From contig JAQNBH010000005.1 of assembly GCA_028752905.1 (NCBI GenBank), positions 1,109,474 to 1,173,473 of the forward strand: a DNA stretch of 64,000 nucleotides. Reading direction: 5' to 3'. Shown piece by piece: positions 11,380 through 21,496 of the stretch. The stretch is from Cladorhizidae sp. MBARI D1340-BT2 (lineage: Eukaryota > Porifera > Demospongiae > Poecilosclerida > Cladorhizidae). Numbering within the stretch: the stretch's first letter is position 1; every line of letters starts with the position of its first letter. The notes under the pieces are model-generated. The model did no database searches, was not told the origin of the DNA, and was given only the letters and a program-made list of their open reading frames with translations. The position numbers were made by a program, and so were the translations under genes.

Positions 11380-13940
11380 AGACCTGTAGCTAAGATGGAA
11401 GAAGAGATTTGAACTGTTTTGAATTGCACCAGGTCTGCCTGATGCAACCCCACCCAGGCAGGTCAGTACACTCCTGTATTGCCTAGGTGAAGAGGTGGAA
11501 GCAGTCTTGGAATCCATTAATGCAACAGAGAAGGACAGTCAGCAATATAAATCGGCCATGCAAGTTTGATACCTTCTTCAAGCTTCGCAAGAAAACTCAT
11601 TTACGAAAGAGGTAGATTTAATCAAAGGAATTGACAAAACAGAGAGACAGCTGAAGATGGAATTATTTAAACTGGCGTAGACTTGTGAGTACGGAGATGT
11701 GAAGAATGAACTGATATGCTTGTCATAGGTAGCGCTCATCAGAACACTTACAACTCCACTCAGACCTAACATTGGAAAAAGCCACACAACAAAAGGAAGC
11801 TGTGCACAAAAATAACCAAGAGCTAGTGGAGAAGGAGAGCGAATAAGCTATGGTCCAAATTCAGCATGGGAAGAGCTGGAAAACTAAGGCGTACAAGACC
11901 AAGCCGTGCAGCCGCTGTGGGAGAGATAAGTATCCCATGACAAATGTCCTGCCAGGGAGGCAATATGCCACAACTGTCAAAAGAAGGGGCAGCACAGCAA
12001 TAAGTTCTACTCCAAAACAATCTGACATTGCATACCTCAACACAGTTTTGGCAAGTCATGGCTGTCACCAAGGTTGAAGGACAGGACATCATATTCAACA
12101 CAAGGTTGAAGGACAGAACATCATATTCAACACAAGGTTGAAGGACAGAACATCATATTCAACATTGACTCTGGAGCAGATGTGACAGCAATTTCAGAAG
12201 CGACAAGCATGCATTGGGCGACCCCTTGTTGAGCAAACCAAACGAGGTTCTCCATGGCCCATCACAGCAAACTTTGGAGGACCTAGGGCAGTTTATGACT
12301 AAGCTAACTCACTGTGTCAATAACCCCAGCAGTCTTTGTAGTAAAAGGCTGAAATTCTACTCAGACTATCATCAATGGTCGCATTGAGGCTAGCAGCAAG
12401 AATAGATTCCTTGGACATGACTGTCCTGGAGATGTTTCCATCAGTCTTCAGAGGTTTAGGTAACTTGTTTGAAATCTGACCCAAGGTATGTAGATGCCGA
12501 GCCACATGCTCGATACTATATACCCCTCGAAATGTACCAGTACCGCTATGCCCCAAGGTGCGGCAGAAGCTAGCCAAAATAGAAGCCATGGAAGTCATAT
12601 CAAAAGTTCACCAGCCAACACCCATCAGATGTGCTGGTATGGTGCTGGTATCTGGTCAATTGGAATCTGTGTAGACCTCAAGCTGCTAAATGAAAGTTTT
12701 CTGTGGGTAGGTTTATATAGCTCTTGACAAAAGTTGATGAGATGCTAACTATATTCCTAATGCCATCCAGGAGGTAGCTACTGCTTCAACTAGTTGGCAT
12801 ATGGATACTCCTGAACTCTTTCAGAACAGAATGTCAAAGATACTCCAAGGACTCAATGGAGTTCTCTGCCTCGTCCTCATATGGGGGGGGGGGGGGGGGG
12901 GGGGGGGAGTGGTGAAATTGAACACAACTTAGCAGCTGTAGGAGCAGAGGGAACCATTAAATGTGAATGTGCCAAAATTGAACTTAAATTTTTGGGTCAT
13001 ATCATAGGTCATGAATGAATTGAGGCAGACATTGACAAACTTGTCATCTCTATAGGATCCCACCAGGAATATCTCTGAACTCCGATGATTCCTTGGCATG
13101 ACCAACATGTTTGGGAAGTTCTCACACAATTTGGGAGCTTACAGCCACTTCAAGAATTATTGAGCAGGAAGAATGCCTGGACCTGGGGACCAGCACATGC
13201 TCAAGCCTTCTCTCAGCTAAAGTTAGAGTTATCCAGATTGGTGGTACTAGCATCTTCCAACCCAGGAGCAGCCACAAAAATATTTGCAAATGCTTCATCC
13301 TTTGAGTCTGGAGCTGTTATTCCACAGAACAATGAGAGAGTATGGAAACCTGTTGCATACGCATCTTGCTCGCTCCACAACAGAAACACAGCATCACTAC
13401 GCCCAAATTGAGTGTTAGCTGTTGCCTGGGCATGTGAGAGGTTCTCATTATGATTACCATAGAAACTGTTACCATAAATCTTTTGTTCATTGCAATGAAC
13501 AGCTCGACAGCTTACCACCGAGTGTACTTGAATTCAGGCTCAGACTGGCTAGATTTGAATACATCTGTCATACCCCAGGGAAGCTATCGTACACTGCTCA
13601 TACCTGGTCTGGTCGCATGCACCATCACATGCAAAGAACAACTCCAAATTGCAACAAGAAGGAAAGGTCTCGTGGCTCTGTGGCAGACATATCGTGGCAC
13701 CCAAAAGCCCTCCAGCATGAGACACTGAAAAAAATTCATGAAGGCCACCAAAGTATTCACCAATGCCGTTGTCATGCTTGAGCATCAGCGTGGTGGCCCC
13801 ACCCACCCCAGAAAATCAACACAATTTGTGAAGTCATGCAAACTTCTATGCCAGAGATTGTTCCCCACGCAGAGTGTCAGGGAGCGCTGTCTCCGCAGCA
13901 GGCAGGGAGGTTGCAGAGCTCCCCGACACGACTTCAGTAG
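11380..13940 (+). mobile_element. Ty3/gypsy-type LTR retrotransposon relic (gag to integrase N-terminus), inactivated
   Basis: Domains occur in canonical Ty3/gypsy order on the plus strand. The gag-like region at about 11.39-11.85 kb includes YCLGEEVEAVLESINATEKD and ends in a helical block with EKATQQKEAVH. A zinc knuckle lies near 11.91-12.00 kb (CSRCG, then CHNCQKKG in a shifted frame). The retropepsin signature IDSGADVTAIS is at about 12.16-12.20 kb. RT follows from about 12.5 kb (VPLCPKVRQKLAKIEAMEVI, then a CAGMV block and VDLKLLNE), continuing to KIELKFLGHII near 12.97-13.0 kb. RNase H follows (AWTWGPAHAQAFSQLK, WKPVAYAS) and then LPPSVLEFRLRLARFEYICH. The integrase N-terminus (KIHEGHQSIHQC) is near 13.73 kb. 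Stops, frameshifts and a run of about 24 G at 12884-12907, where the catalytic RT block is expected, disrupt it. No integrase core is evident and no LTR pair was proven. Inactive. Confidence 0.88.
12070..12165 (+). repeat. 32-bp triplication inside the gypsy relic
   Basis: Three tandem copies of a 32-bp unit starting AAGGTTGAAGGACAG lie immediately before the protease DSGAD codons. The second and third copies are identical over most of their length and the first differs by one base. It is a small, apparently young tandem expansion of coding-derived sequence. Confidence 0.9.
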
Positions 13941-14914
13941 TCCATATTTACCCAGAACAGTCAGTCACAAGTGCGAACATTACACATTAAGTAGAGGGAG
14001 AGCCCTAATAATCATCACAAGTGTGAACATTACACATTAATGTAGAACATGCACAAACCACTGTAGGTGGGATCATACATGCCTAATTAGTATACATATT
14101 AGGGAATACTGGGACCTCTTATCAGTAGCCTATTAATTAACTAGCCTAGGAGGACCAAGCAGGGCCCAGCTGAGTGTACAGATTGAAGCAGTTATTCTAC
14201 TATTCCTCCCTCCTGTCGCTACACCCGACCTGCGACATTCCTAACTCCCCAACAGATACCCTATAAATATTTGCTAAACGAGGCTAAACCCATTTCAGAC
14301 CACATTCATCAGATGCCCCTCTAGCATGTTTAGAACTTATCTACATACATTCAGTTGCAATTTTGTTCCACTTCTTCTAGTGGGTGAGGGTAAAGAATGT
14401 GTAACTGGGCCTTCTTCTTGTAAGTCAATAGTTTTGGGGGATGAAAATGCGAAGTATGTGTGCTTGATTTCATGTGAAGAAGTATCAGTTAGTCACAGGT
14501 GCCTTTTTCACCGCTTGGGGCTCGAGCATGGTTGGTATGCTAGCTTTCCTAGCAACAATAGTGCTTGGAGTGGCCGTGGCAGCCATTTTAGCCAGTACCA
14601 CTTCCACTTTCAAAGCTCTAGTATATATGGCAGGCAATGAATTTGTCTCCGAGTCGCTCCACGTTATATTCGCTTCCTTCAGCCCTTAGCTATTCACTGC
14701 TTGCTGCTGTACAATTTAGTAGTTGCAATGCTATAGAGTAGGATTAGATGCAGTCTTGCAAAAATGCTGGAGTTAGATTTCCCATGTCAGCTCTAGCGTA
14801 GTAGAGTTGAGTTAGATGCAGCCTTGCCAGTCAATAGCTTGAGTTAGATTTTACCGAGTGAGACTTAACACAATTTTGGTAACGCTTTCCAAGTTACATA
14901 ATATCCGATCTGCT
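13941..14914. other. Unassigned sequence downstream of the gypsy relic
   Basis: A 14-bp word, GAACATTACACATT, occurs twice (near 13976 and 14024). The stretch could include 3' LTR material, but no partner copy is present. Frames at 14326-14689 include a hydrophobic stretch (MVGMLAFLATIVLGVAVAA), without splice or homology support. Possibly an exon of the coiled-coil gene downstream, but this is unsupported. Confidence 0.3.
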
Positions 14915-15100
14915 ACAAGCCCTAAAACATGCAGGATGTGTAGATATATCTGCTATATACCAGCCCTAAAACATGCAGGATGTGTAGATATATCTGCTAT
15001 ATACCAGCCCTAAAACATGCAGGATGTGTAGATATATCTGCTAACAGCCCTAAAACATGCAGGATGTGTAGATATATCTGCTATATACCAGCCCTAAAAT
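14915..15100. repeat. About 44-bp tandem repeat, 4-5 units
   Basis: Units contain CCCTAAAACATGCAGGATGT followed by GTAGATATATCTGCTATATA. One unit lacks the ATATACC tail. The final copy decays at CCCTAAAATGTTCAGG. Confidence 0.9.
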
Positions 15101-15481
15101 GTTCAGGATGCTCGGCGCGTGCGACTAGCACCTCATGTTGTCAATAGAACAGACATGTTTCTGCTGTTTAAAACTATCTAGGATTAAGGTGGCTACACAA
15201 GTAGCAAGAATCAAGTTTGTAGACTTGGTTGGATCACATGACAGGCCAACAAGAAGGATGGTGATGGCAATCCATTTGCAGGCTTGTTTGAGAGGAAAGA
15301 CTTGGAAGTTTTAGTGACCGTGAAGATCAAGAACAACAGTACTTGAAACAGAGGGACTGGCAGGATGTTGGAACAACCAGAATATCCTCACCTAGAGCTT
15401 CCGTGAACATGGGTGTGGCTGATTTAGAATCACCAGTGCAGGTTACATGATGTAACATGTTATTATTGTTCTTCTCTTTAG
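15101..15481. other. Possible upstream exons of the coiled-coil gene, not resolved
   Basis: Around 15.25-15.34 kb a stop-free stretch follows an AG (NKKDGDGNPFAGLF). Around 15.37-15.44 kb another stop-free block (SPRASVNMGVADLESPVQ) is followed by a GT. Both could be exons, but their phases do not join unambiguously to the exon at 15482. Confidence 0.25.
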
Positions 15482-15969
15482 TGCAACAATCATGCCAGGC
15501 CAAGGATAAGGAAATTCAGGACAAAGTTGATGAAGTCAAGTTATTGCAACGAGAAAAATCTGAGCTGGAGAGAGCAAGACACACCGACATAGTGAAGCTG
15601 AGACTCGAGGTATTGTACAAGCAAGGCAACTCACAGGACAGAATAAACCTTGTCTGTAACTGAAGTGTATGCTATGAACAGTACAATAGAACCACATTGT
15701 CCTTGCAGTATGATGCCAAGATGTTGAAGTTACAGAAGCAGCAGCAGAACATGCGAGTCCAAAACTCACACTCCACATCAACTAGCAATGAAATCTTCAG
15801 GAAGGTTACTACTACTGTACTCCAATAACAGAATATCTTACAACTATAGATGTCTCTTGTATAGAAACTGCAACATATGAAGGCAGAGTCAGTGAAAGAG
15901 AAGGCCTTCCTCAAGAAACGCGTGGAGGAGCTTGAAAGGCAGCAACTTACAGTGGCACACAGGATATAG
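15482..15969 (+). CDS. 3'-terminal exons of an unidentified coiled-coil protein
   Basis: Three phase-compatible exons can be read: 15482-15609, 15709-15804 and 15865-15969, with introns of 99 and 60 bp. The first exon follows a strong polypyrimidine acceptor (TTCTTCTCTTTAG) and ends at CTCGAG before GTATTG. The second starts after CTTGCAG and ends AGGAAG before GTTACT. The third starts after TGTATAG and ends in a TAG stop. The joined frame is uninterrupted and highly charged: 42 residues (KDKEIQDKVDEVKLLQREK ...), 32 residues (KMLKLQKQQQNMRVQN ...) and 34 residues (KEKAFLKKRVEELERQQL ...). Heptad-like spacing indicates a coiled coil at the C-terminus. I do not recognise the family; a kinesin tail or centrosomal protein would be compatible but is not shown. 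The 5' end is unresolved. An alternative acceptor at ATGCCAG (exon from 15500) would change the upstream phase. Confidence 0.6.
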
Positions 15970-16139
15970 GACCAACTACCATGATTCAGAGCTAGCTAGT
16001 GGATTAGGATAAACCTTAGCACATTCAAATATGGACAGAGTACATTAAATGGAGAACAATATTGCCATCATTCAAGTATATCTGGGGAATATCTGGACCT
16101 CTGAGACTAACAATAGCATGATCTCCACGTCCAATAAGT

Positions 16140-16372
16140 TATGTTCAATGTGAATTGCTTACGTATGTGACATTACGCTATTATATTATGTTATGTGTTC
16201 AATGTGAATTGCTACATATATGTGACATTATGCTATTATATTATTATATTATGTTATGTGTTCAATGTGAATTGTTACGTATATGTGACATTATGCTGTT
16301 ATATTATGTTATGTGTTCAATGTGACATTATATTATGTTGTGTTCAATGTGAATTGCTACGTATATGGCTAT
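16140..16372. repeat. AT-rich tandem repeat, about 55-63-bp units, 4 copies
   Basis: Irregular copies of a unit containing TGTTCAATGTGAATTG and GTGACATTATGCTATTATAT. Confidence 0.8.
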
Positions 16373-16679
16373 TGGCAGTGTGAATCTACCTTTAGACGAT
16401 GTGCTTCATGACCTCTGTTTGGTGGCTCTATCAAACACAAAGGCCTCGATTTGTTGGTAGTAGTTGCACACTTGATTATGACAGGGGATTGCTCAAGGAG
16501 GTGCTGCACATCCCATCTTATGCCTAAGGATCATGATTCTGAAGATGGACTGGAGTGACCCGATTGCTATATAGGTCTCAAGCCATCTAGTGACACCACA
16601 CCCATCATTATCTGTGTGCATGTTACTGTGCTTATACACTAGTAAGTAGACATGTCATGAATCCCGTGCATTTCGTGTG
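16373..16679. other. Unique spacer, no gene seen
   Basis: About 300 bp between two arrays. No convincing coding or structural signal. Confidence 0.4.
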
Positions 16680-18480
16680 AAGTTCATTGCTAGCAAGTAT
16701 AAATGTGTTGCCAGCGAGCATAAATGTGTTGCCAGCGAGTATAAATGTGTTGCCAGTGAGCATAAATGTGTTGCCAGAGAGTATAAACGTGTTGCCAGTG
16801 AGCATAAATGTGTTGTCAGCGAGTATAAACGTGTTGCCAGCAAGTATAAATGTGTTGCCAGTGAGCATAAATGTGTTGCCAGAGTATAAACGTGTTGCCA
16901 GCGAGCATAAATGCATTTCCAGCAAGTATAAATGTGTTTCCAGTGAGCATAAATGTGTTGCCAGCGAGTATAAACGTGTTTCCAGCGAGCATAAATGTGT
17001 TTCCAGCAAGTATAAATGGGTTTCCAGTGAGCATAAATGTGTTACCAGCGAGTATAAACGTGTTGCCAGCGAGCATAAATGTTGCCAGCAAGTATAAATG
17101 TGTTGCCAGCGAGCATAAACGATTTGCCAGAGTATAAATGTATTGTTAGTGAGCATAAATGTGTTGCCAGCATAAATGTTGCTAGAGTATAAATGTGTTG
17201 CCAGCGAGTATAAATATATTGCCAGAGTATAAATGTGTTGCCAGTGAGTATACATTTGTTGCCAGTGAGTATAAATGTGTTGCCAGCGAGCATAAATGTG
17301 TTGCCAGTGAGCATAAATGTGTTGCCAGTGAGCATAAATGTGTTGCCAGTGAGTATAAATGTGTTGCCAGTGAGTATAAATGTGTTGCCAGCGAGCATAA
17401 ATGTGTTGCCAGTGAGCATAAATGTGTTGCCAATGAGTATAAATGTGTTGCTAGCGAGTATAAATGTGTTGCTAGCGAGTATAAATGTATTGTTAGTGAG
17501 CATATGTTGCCAGCATAAATGTTGCTAGAGTATAAATGTTGCCAGCGAGCATAAATGTGTTGCCAGCGAGTATAAATGTGTTGCCAGCGAGTATAAACGT
17601 GTTTCCAGCGAGCATAAATGTGTTTCCAGCAAGTATAAATGGGTTTCCAGTGAGCATAAATGTGTTACCAGCGAGTATAAACGTGTTGCCAGCGAGCATA
17701 AATGTTGCCAGCAAGTATAAATGTGTTGCCAGCGAGCATAAACGATTTGCCAGAGTATAAATGTATTGTTAGTGAGCATAAATGTGTTGCCAGCATAAAT
17801 GTTGCTAGAGTATAAATGTGTTGCCAGCGAGTATAAATATATTGCCAGAGTATAAATGTGTTGCCAGTGAGTATACATTTGTTGCCAGTGAGTATAAATG
17901 TGTTGCCAGCGAGCATAAATGTGTTGCCAGTGAGCATAAATGTGTTGCCAGTGAGCATAAATGTGTTGCCAGTGAGTATAAATGTGTTGCCAGTGAGTAT
18001 AAATGTGTTGCCAGCGAGCATAAATGTGTTGCCAGTGAGCATAAATGTGTTGCCAATGAGTATAAATGTGTTGCTAGCGAGTATAAATGTGTTGCTAGCG
18101 AGTATAAATGTATTGTTAGTGAGCATATGTTGCCAGCATAAATGTTGCTAGAGTATAAATGTTGCCAGCGAGCATAAATGTGTTGCCAGCGAGTATAAAT
18201 GTGTTGCCAGTGAGTATAAATGTGTTGCCAGTGAGCATAAATGTGTTGCCAATGAGTATAAATGTGTTGCTAGTGAGCATAAATGTGTTGCTAGTGAGCA
18301 TAAATGTGTTGCTAGTGAGTATAAATGCGTTGCTAGTGAGTATAAATGTGTTGCCAGCGAGCATAAATGTGTTGCCAGCGAGCATAAATGTGTTACCAGC
18401 GAGCATAAATGTGTTGCCAGCGAGTATAAATTATTGCCAACGAGTATATAATAAAGATGTTGCCAGCAAGTATAAATGCG
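16680..18480. repeat. 21-bp minisatellite, about 85 units, with internal 623-bp duplication
   Basis: The unit is about AGYGAGYATAAATGTGTTGC plus C, with Y positions alternating between C and T; shorter units (CCAGCATAAATGTTGC) are interspersed. A block from about 16970 to 17530 recurs with a shift of 623 bp (about 17593-18153), including all irregular units, indicating a recent block duplication within the array. Confidence 0.96.
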
Positions 18481-18534
18481 TTACATTTCGCTTCTTCTTT
18501 TCCAATTCACCCAATGAAAACCAAGCAAAACTTC

Positions 18535-19100
18535 ATGATGTACTGGCCTGTCCGTGCAATCATTAGGTATCTGATGTACTGGCACACTGAGGCTGTCCGT
18601 GCAATCATTAGGTATCTGATGTACTGGCACACTGAGGCTGTCCGTGCAATCATTAGGTATCTGATGTACTGGCACACCGAGAATGTCTGTGCAATCATTA
18701 GGTATCTGATGTACTGGCACACTGAGAATGTCTGTGCAATCATTAGGTATCTGATGTACTGGCACACTGAGGCTGTCCGTGCAATCATTAGGTTCTGATG
18801 TACTGGCACACTGAGGATGTCTGTGCAATCATTAGGTATCTGATGTACTGGCACACTGAGAATGTCTATGCAATCATTAGGTATCTGATGTACTGGCACA
18901 CTGAGGCTGTCCGTGCAATCATTAGGTATCTGATGTACTGGCACACTGAGGCTGTCCGTGCAATCATTAGGTATCTGATGTACTGGCACACTGAGGCTGT
19001 CCGTGCAATCATTAGGTATCTGATGAACTGGCACACTGAGGATGTCTATGCAATCATTAGATATCTGATGTACTGGCACACTGAGGCTGTCCATGTGTCA
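18535..19100. repeat. 45-bp minisatellite, about 12-13 units
   Basis: Units contain TGATGTACTGGCACACTGAG, then GCTGTCCGTGCAATCATTAG. Variation is concentrated in GAGGCTGTCCG versus GAGAATGTCTG or GAGGATGTCTA. Confidence 0.96.
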
Positions 19101-19500
19101 TGATGCCAGTATTTGTTTGTTTTATAAGCTGCAATATTTGGACAGTCCAAGACAGAGAGCTTTACTGAGAACAATGGATAAGCTTGAGGACAGCAACTAG
19201 TCTTGTTGATAAAAGGAAAAGGGTCACAATCCATACCTGTATCCGAACTGGGGCATTGCATAAGCAATATCTTCAATTGAACACTTGGCCTGTGCTAACT
19301 AAAAAATTGCAAAAACAACAACAACAACAGTCAGTGCATATGAAGACATTAGTCATTAGGCATATATATACATGGTGGATCTATTCAACAGTCTCATTGG
19401 AAGTATATACCTGCTACAATATCACAAAAAGGTGTTCTAAACCCCCAAAATGTATTTGAACTGTTCCTTACAGTCTCACAAAAACTATTCACTCATTATT
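19101..19500. other. 3' flank of FAM136A, no gene seen
   Basis: Presumed 3' untranslated and intergenic sequence of the minus-strand FAM136A gene. No canonical AATAAA was found on the minus strand here. A short CAA-rich tract lies at about 19311-19328. Confidence 0.4.
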
Positions 19501-21047
19501 TCACCAGGAGCAAGTCCTAATAGAGCCTCTTAGTTTTGCAAAGACCTTGGGAACAAGTTTCGAGTGTGTGTCACAACACTTGACTAGACACTGTTCAGCC
19601 TTGAGTTGTGCAGCTTCCTGCCCCAGAACAGATTCACTATCTTTGAATTCATCTGAGCACTGCTGTGCACAGCGGGTGAGTCTGTCCTGCACACAAACAG
19701 TCATATGTATGACAATATGCATTCAAGTATTTAGTCGGCACTAACTATATACCCAAACTAGAAATCAGATGGGTGGGCACTTACATAATGAAACCAGTCG
19801 TTATAAACAATGAACACCCTATGTAATTCATGTGATGAGACTTGGAATGTACATGCTTCCAATAATTATATCAGTTATTATTGTTCTTGACCCTCAAATT
19901 CACTACAACTTCCAAAGCATTGCTTTCCTCACCTCATTTTGAATATACTTAATGCGCTATTTACATATAGCCAGCCTAGTCCTACAATGTGCGTAGTGAA
20001 TGCTTGCTACCTGCAAGATGGGGAGCTTATATATAAGGCCTTGCAGATTTTTGCCATTGAACTACTTTGAACTACATAACAGGAGCTATATAGCAGTCAT
20101 GAGACAAGAATTCCTAAATACTGAAACTGTGCTCAACACGATTATGCCCAAGACACCCTGATAGTAGAATACACCCATGCAATAGCCTATTGTTGACTTG
20201 AATGGTTACAGAAATCAGAATATGTTCCAGATTAAGAGGGGATAATGCAGTAAATGACTTGGGTTGTCACTAGTCTCAAGTGAATCTTCCTTTACCAACC
20301 ACTATGTTGGAGAAGGGTCCAATGGCACGTCACGTTTTTTTAACTTATACCGAAATCAATGAACTGTGGTTGTCACATGACTTTAGAAGTATTACCAAAC
20401 ACAGTACCCTACACACACTCTCATGTATTGCCTACTGCATCTGGTCTGGCATCTAGCACATGCTACTAGAGCTTGAGGCATGGAAGCAGTTATTTGTGGA
20501 GGAATGCTTAGGATACACTAAAGCTAATCTGCATCTTTAAACTCAAGCTGGCACAATCCTACTTCCCGGATTGCAGCTTTAGATGACGTTCTCAATACCT
20601 TATTTAAATTCCTAGATCCTAGTAATTAATAGATCCTAGTAATTAATAATACTCCTAATGATCACAGAAACATGTCAAGTATGCTTAGTCTTAAAGACTA
20701 TTCTTCTTGCATCAGAAGTGCAACGTTGCAGAAGGGATGGCTTATCGAGATTAGGTTGTCACCTGCATTTGATTGATTTCGTCTTTGATTTTTTCCTCCG
20801 CTTGACTGTGAGGTTGCTGGCAGCCAGCTACACAGCGCTGGACCACTTCAGAAGAACTCACCCGGTCCTCACAACATTTTATACTGCACTTGAATGCTTC
20901 CACCTAATAATAAACACACAATAAGCAGAACTGCAACGCCACCACTCCCTCTTGACTTGCCAACAAAGTTCTTAAGCAGTCCTTGTCTAACTTTTTCAGT
21001 TCGGACTGAAGTAGCTCAGACAACTTCTCTTCCGCAGCTTCAGCCAT
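19501..21047 (-). CDS. FAM136A: FAM136A homologue (CX3C mitochondrial protein), complete, 3 exons
   Basis: Exons on the minus strand are 20961-21047 (ATG at 21047), 20763-20903 and 19501-19686 (TGA at 19501), all phase 0, giving 137 residues; the human protein is about 138. Residues 30-57 include KCSIKCCED and RCVAGC, and residues 77-115 include DRLTRCAQQC and EQCLVKCCDTHSKLVP. This gives four CX3C motifs (C35/C39, C53/C57, C82/C86, C109/C113) in the family's spacing. Twin CX3C proteins are typically oxidised and retained in the mitochondrial intermembrane space; FAM136A is reported as mitochondrial, with no defined catalytic activity. Intron 2 (19687-20762) has GT-AG borders. Intron 1 (20904-20960) is only 57 bp and appears to use a GC donor (TTG then GCAAGTC). 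A GT donor 15 bp downstream would also keep frame and add five residues. The gene is divergent from the SLC25 carrier. Confidence 0.93.
19687..20762 (-). other. FAM136A intron 2
   Basis: A 1,076-bp GT-AG intron (CAG then GTGACA; acceptor GTGTGCAG). Unlike most introns in this window it holds no tandem array; I see no gene or repeat in it beyond a short TAGATCCTAGTAATTAATA duplication near 20610-20650. Confidence 0.8.
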
Positions 21048-21496
21048 CTGACCGCTGCACAGCTGTCAGCACGTGGATAACAATCAGTTCAGTAGCCAGC
21101 TACAAATTAGCTCGCGTGACCTGGACAAACAAAAAAAGTGTTGTGCGCGAGCGCATGATATCACGTGAATTTAATGGCGTAATCAGAAAACGACAACCTA
21201 CGGATGTTTTCTTGGTTTGTGTATCAGTCATAGATGACTTTGTTTACCTCGCATAGTTACCTTGGCTGACTTAAAGGTCGGTTACTTGTAATGGGTGTGA
21301 AAAGAGATCAACTTGAGAAACAACAGAGGTCAGAGCTACAGCAACATTCGCTCCTTCAATAGTTGAGCTTCAAGCGATCTCTGCGAACTGTTTAACATCT
21401 GATAGCACCCAAGGAGAAGGTAGCAGGCAACATCATTCCTACCCTTACCTAGTCCTGGAGTTTTATGAAGTCAGCGAGTAAGACGGGTACGAGACA
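21048..21496. promoter_or_regulatory. Candidate bidirectional promoter between FAM136A and the SLC25 carrier
   Basis: The two start codons (21047 on minus, 21497 on plus) are separated by 449 bp, which must hold both 5' leaders and promoters. Visible elements are a CACGTG E-box at 21162-21167 and the near-palindrome TGCGCGAGCGCA at 21144-21155. The latter matches the NRF1 consensus TGCGCATGCGCA at all but the two central bases. No TATA box is obvious. NRF1 and CACGTG-binding factors regulate many nuclear genes for mitochondrial proteins in animals; use here is inferred. Confidence 0.5.

Noticed and set aside
14021..14223. 3' LTR of the gypsy relic (TG...CA segment with TATACA)
   Set aside because: The TG/CA ends and length are suggestive, but no second copy is found upstream of the gag region, so an LTR cannot be shown.
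14326..14689. Membrane protein gene at 14.3-14.7 kb
   Set aside because: One hydrophobic stretch in two overlapping short frames. No homologous motif, no splice continuity, no upstream evidence.
15203..15260. Kinesin motor fragment (KFVDLVGS)
   Set aside because: Resembles the DLAGSE block only over a few residues, lacks the following conserved sequence, and is not joined in frame to the coiled-coil exons.
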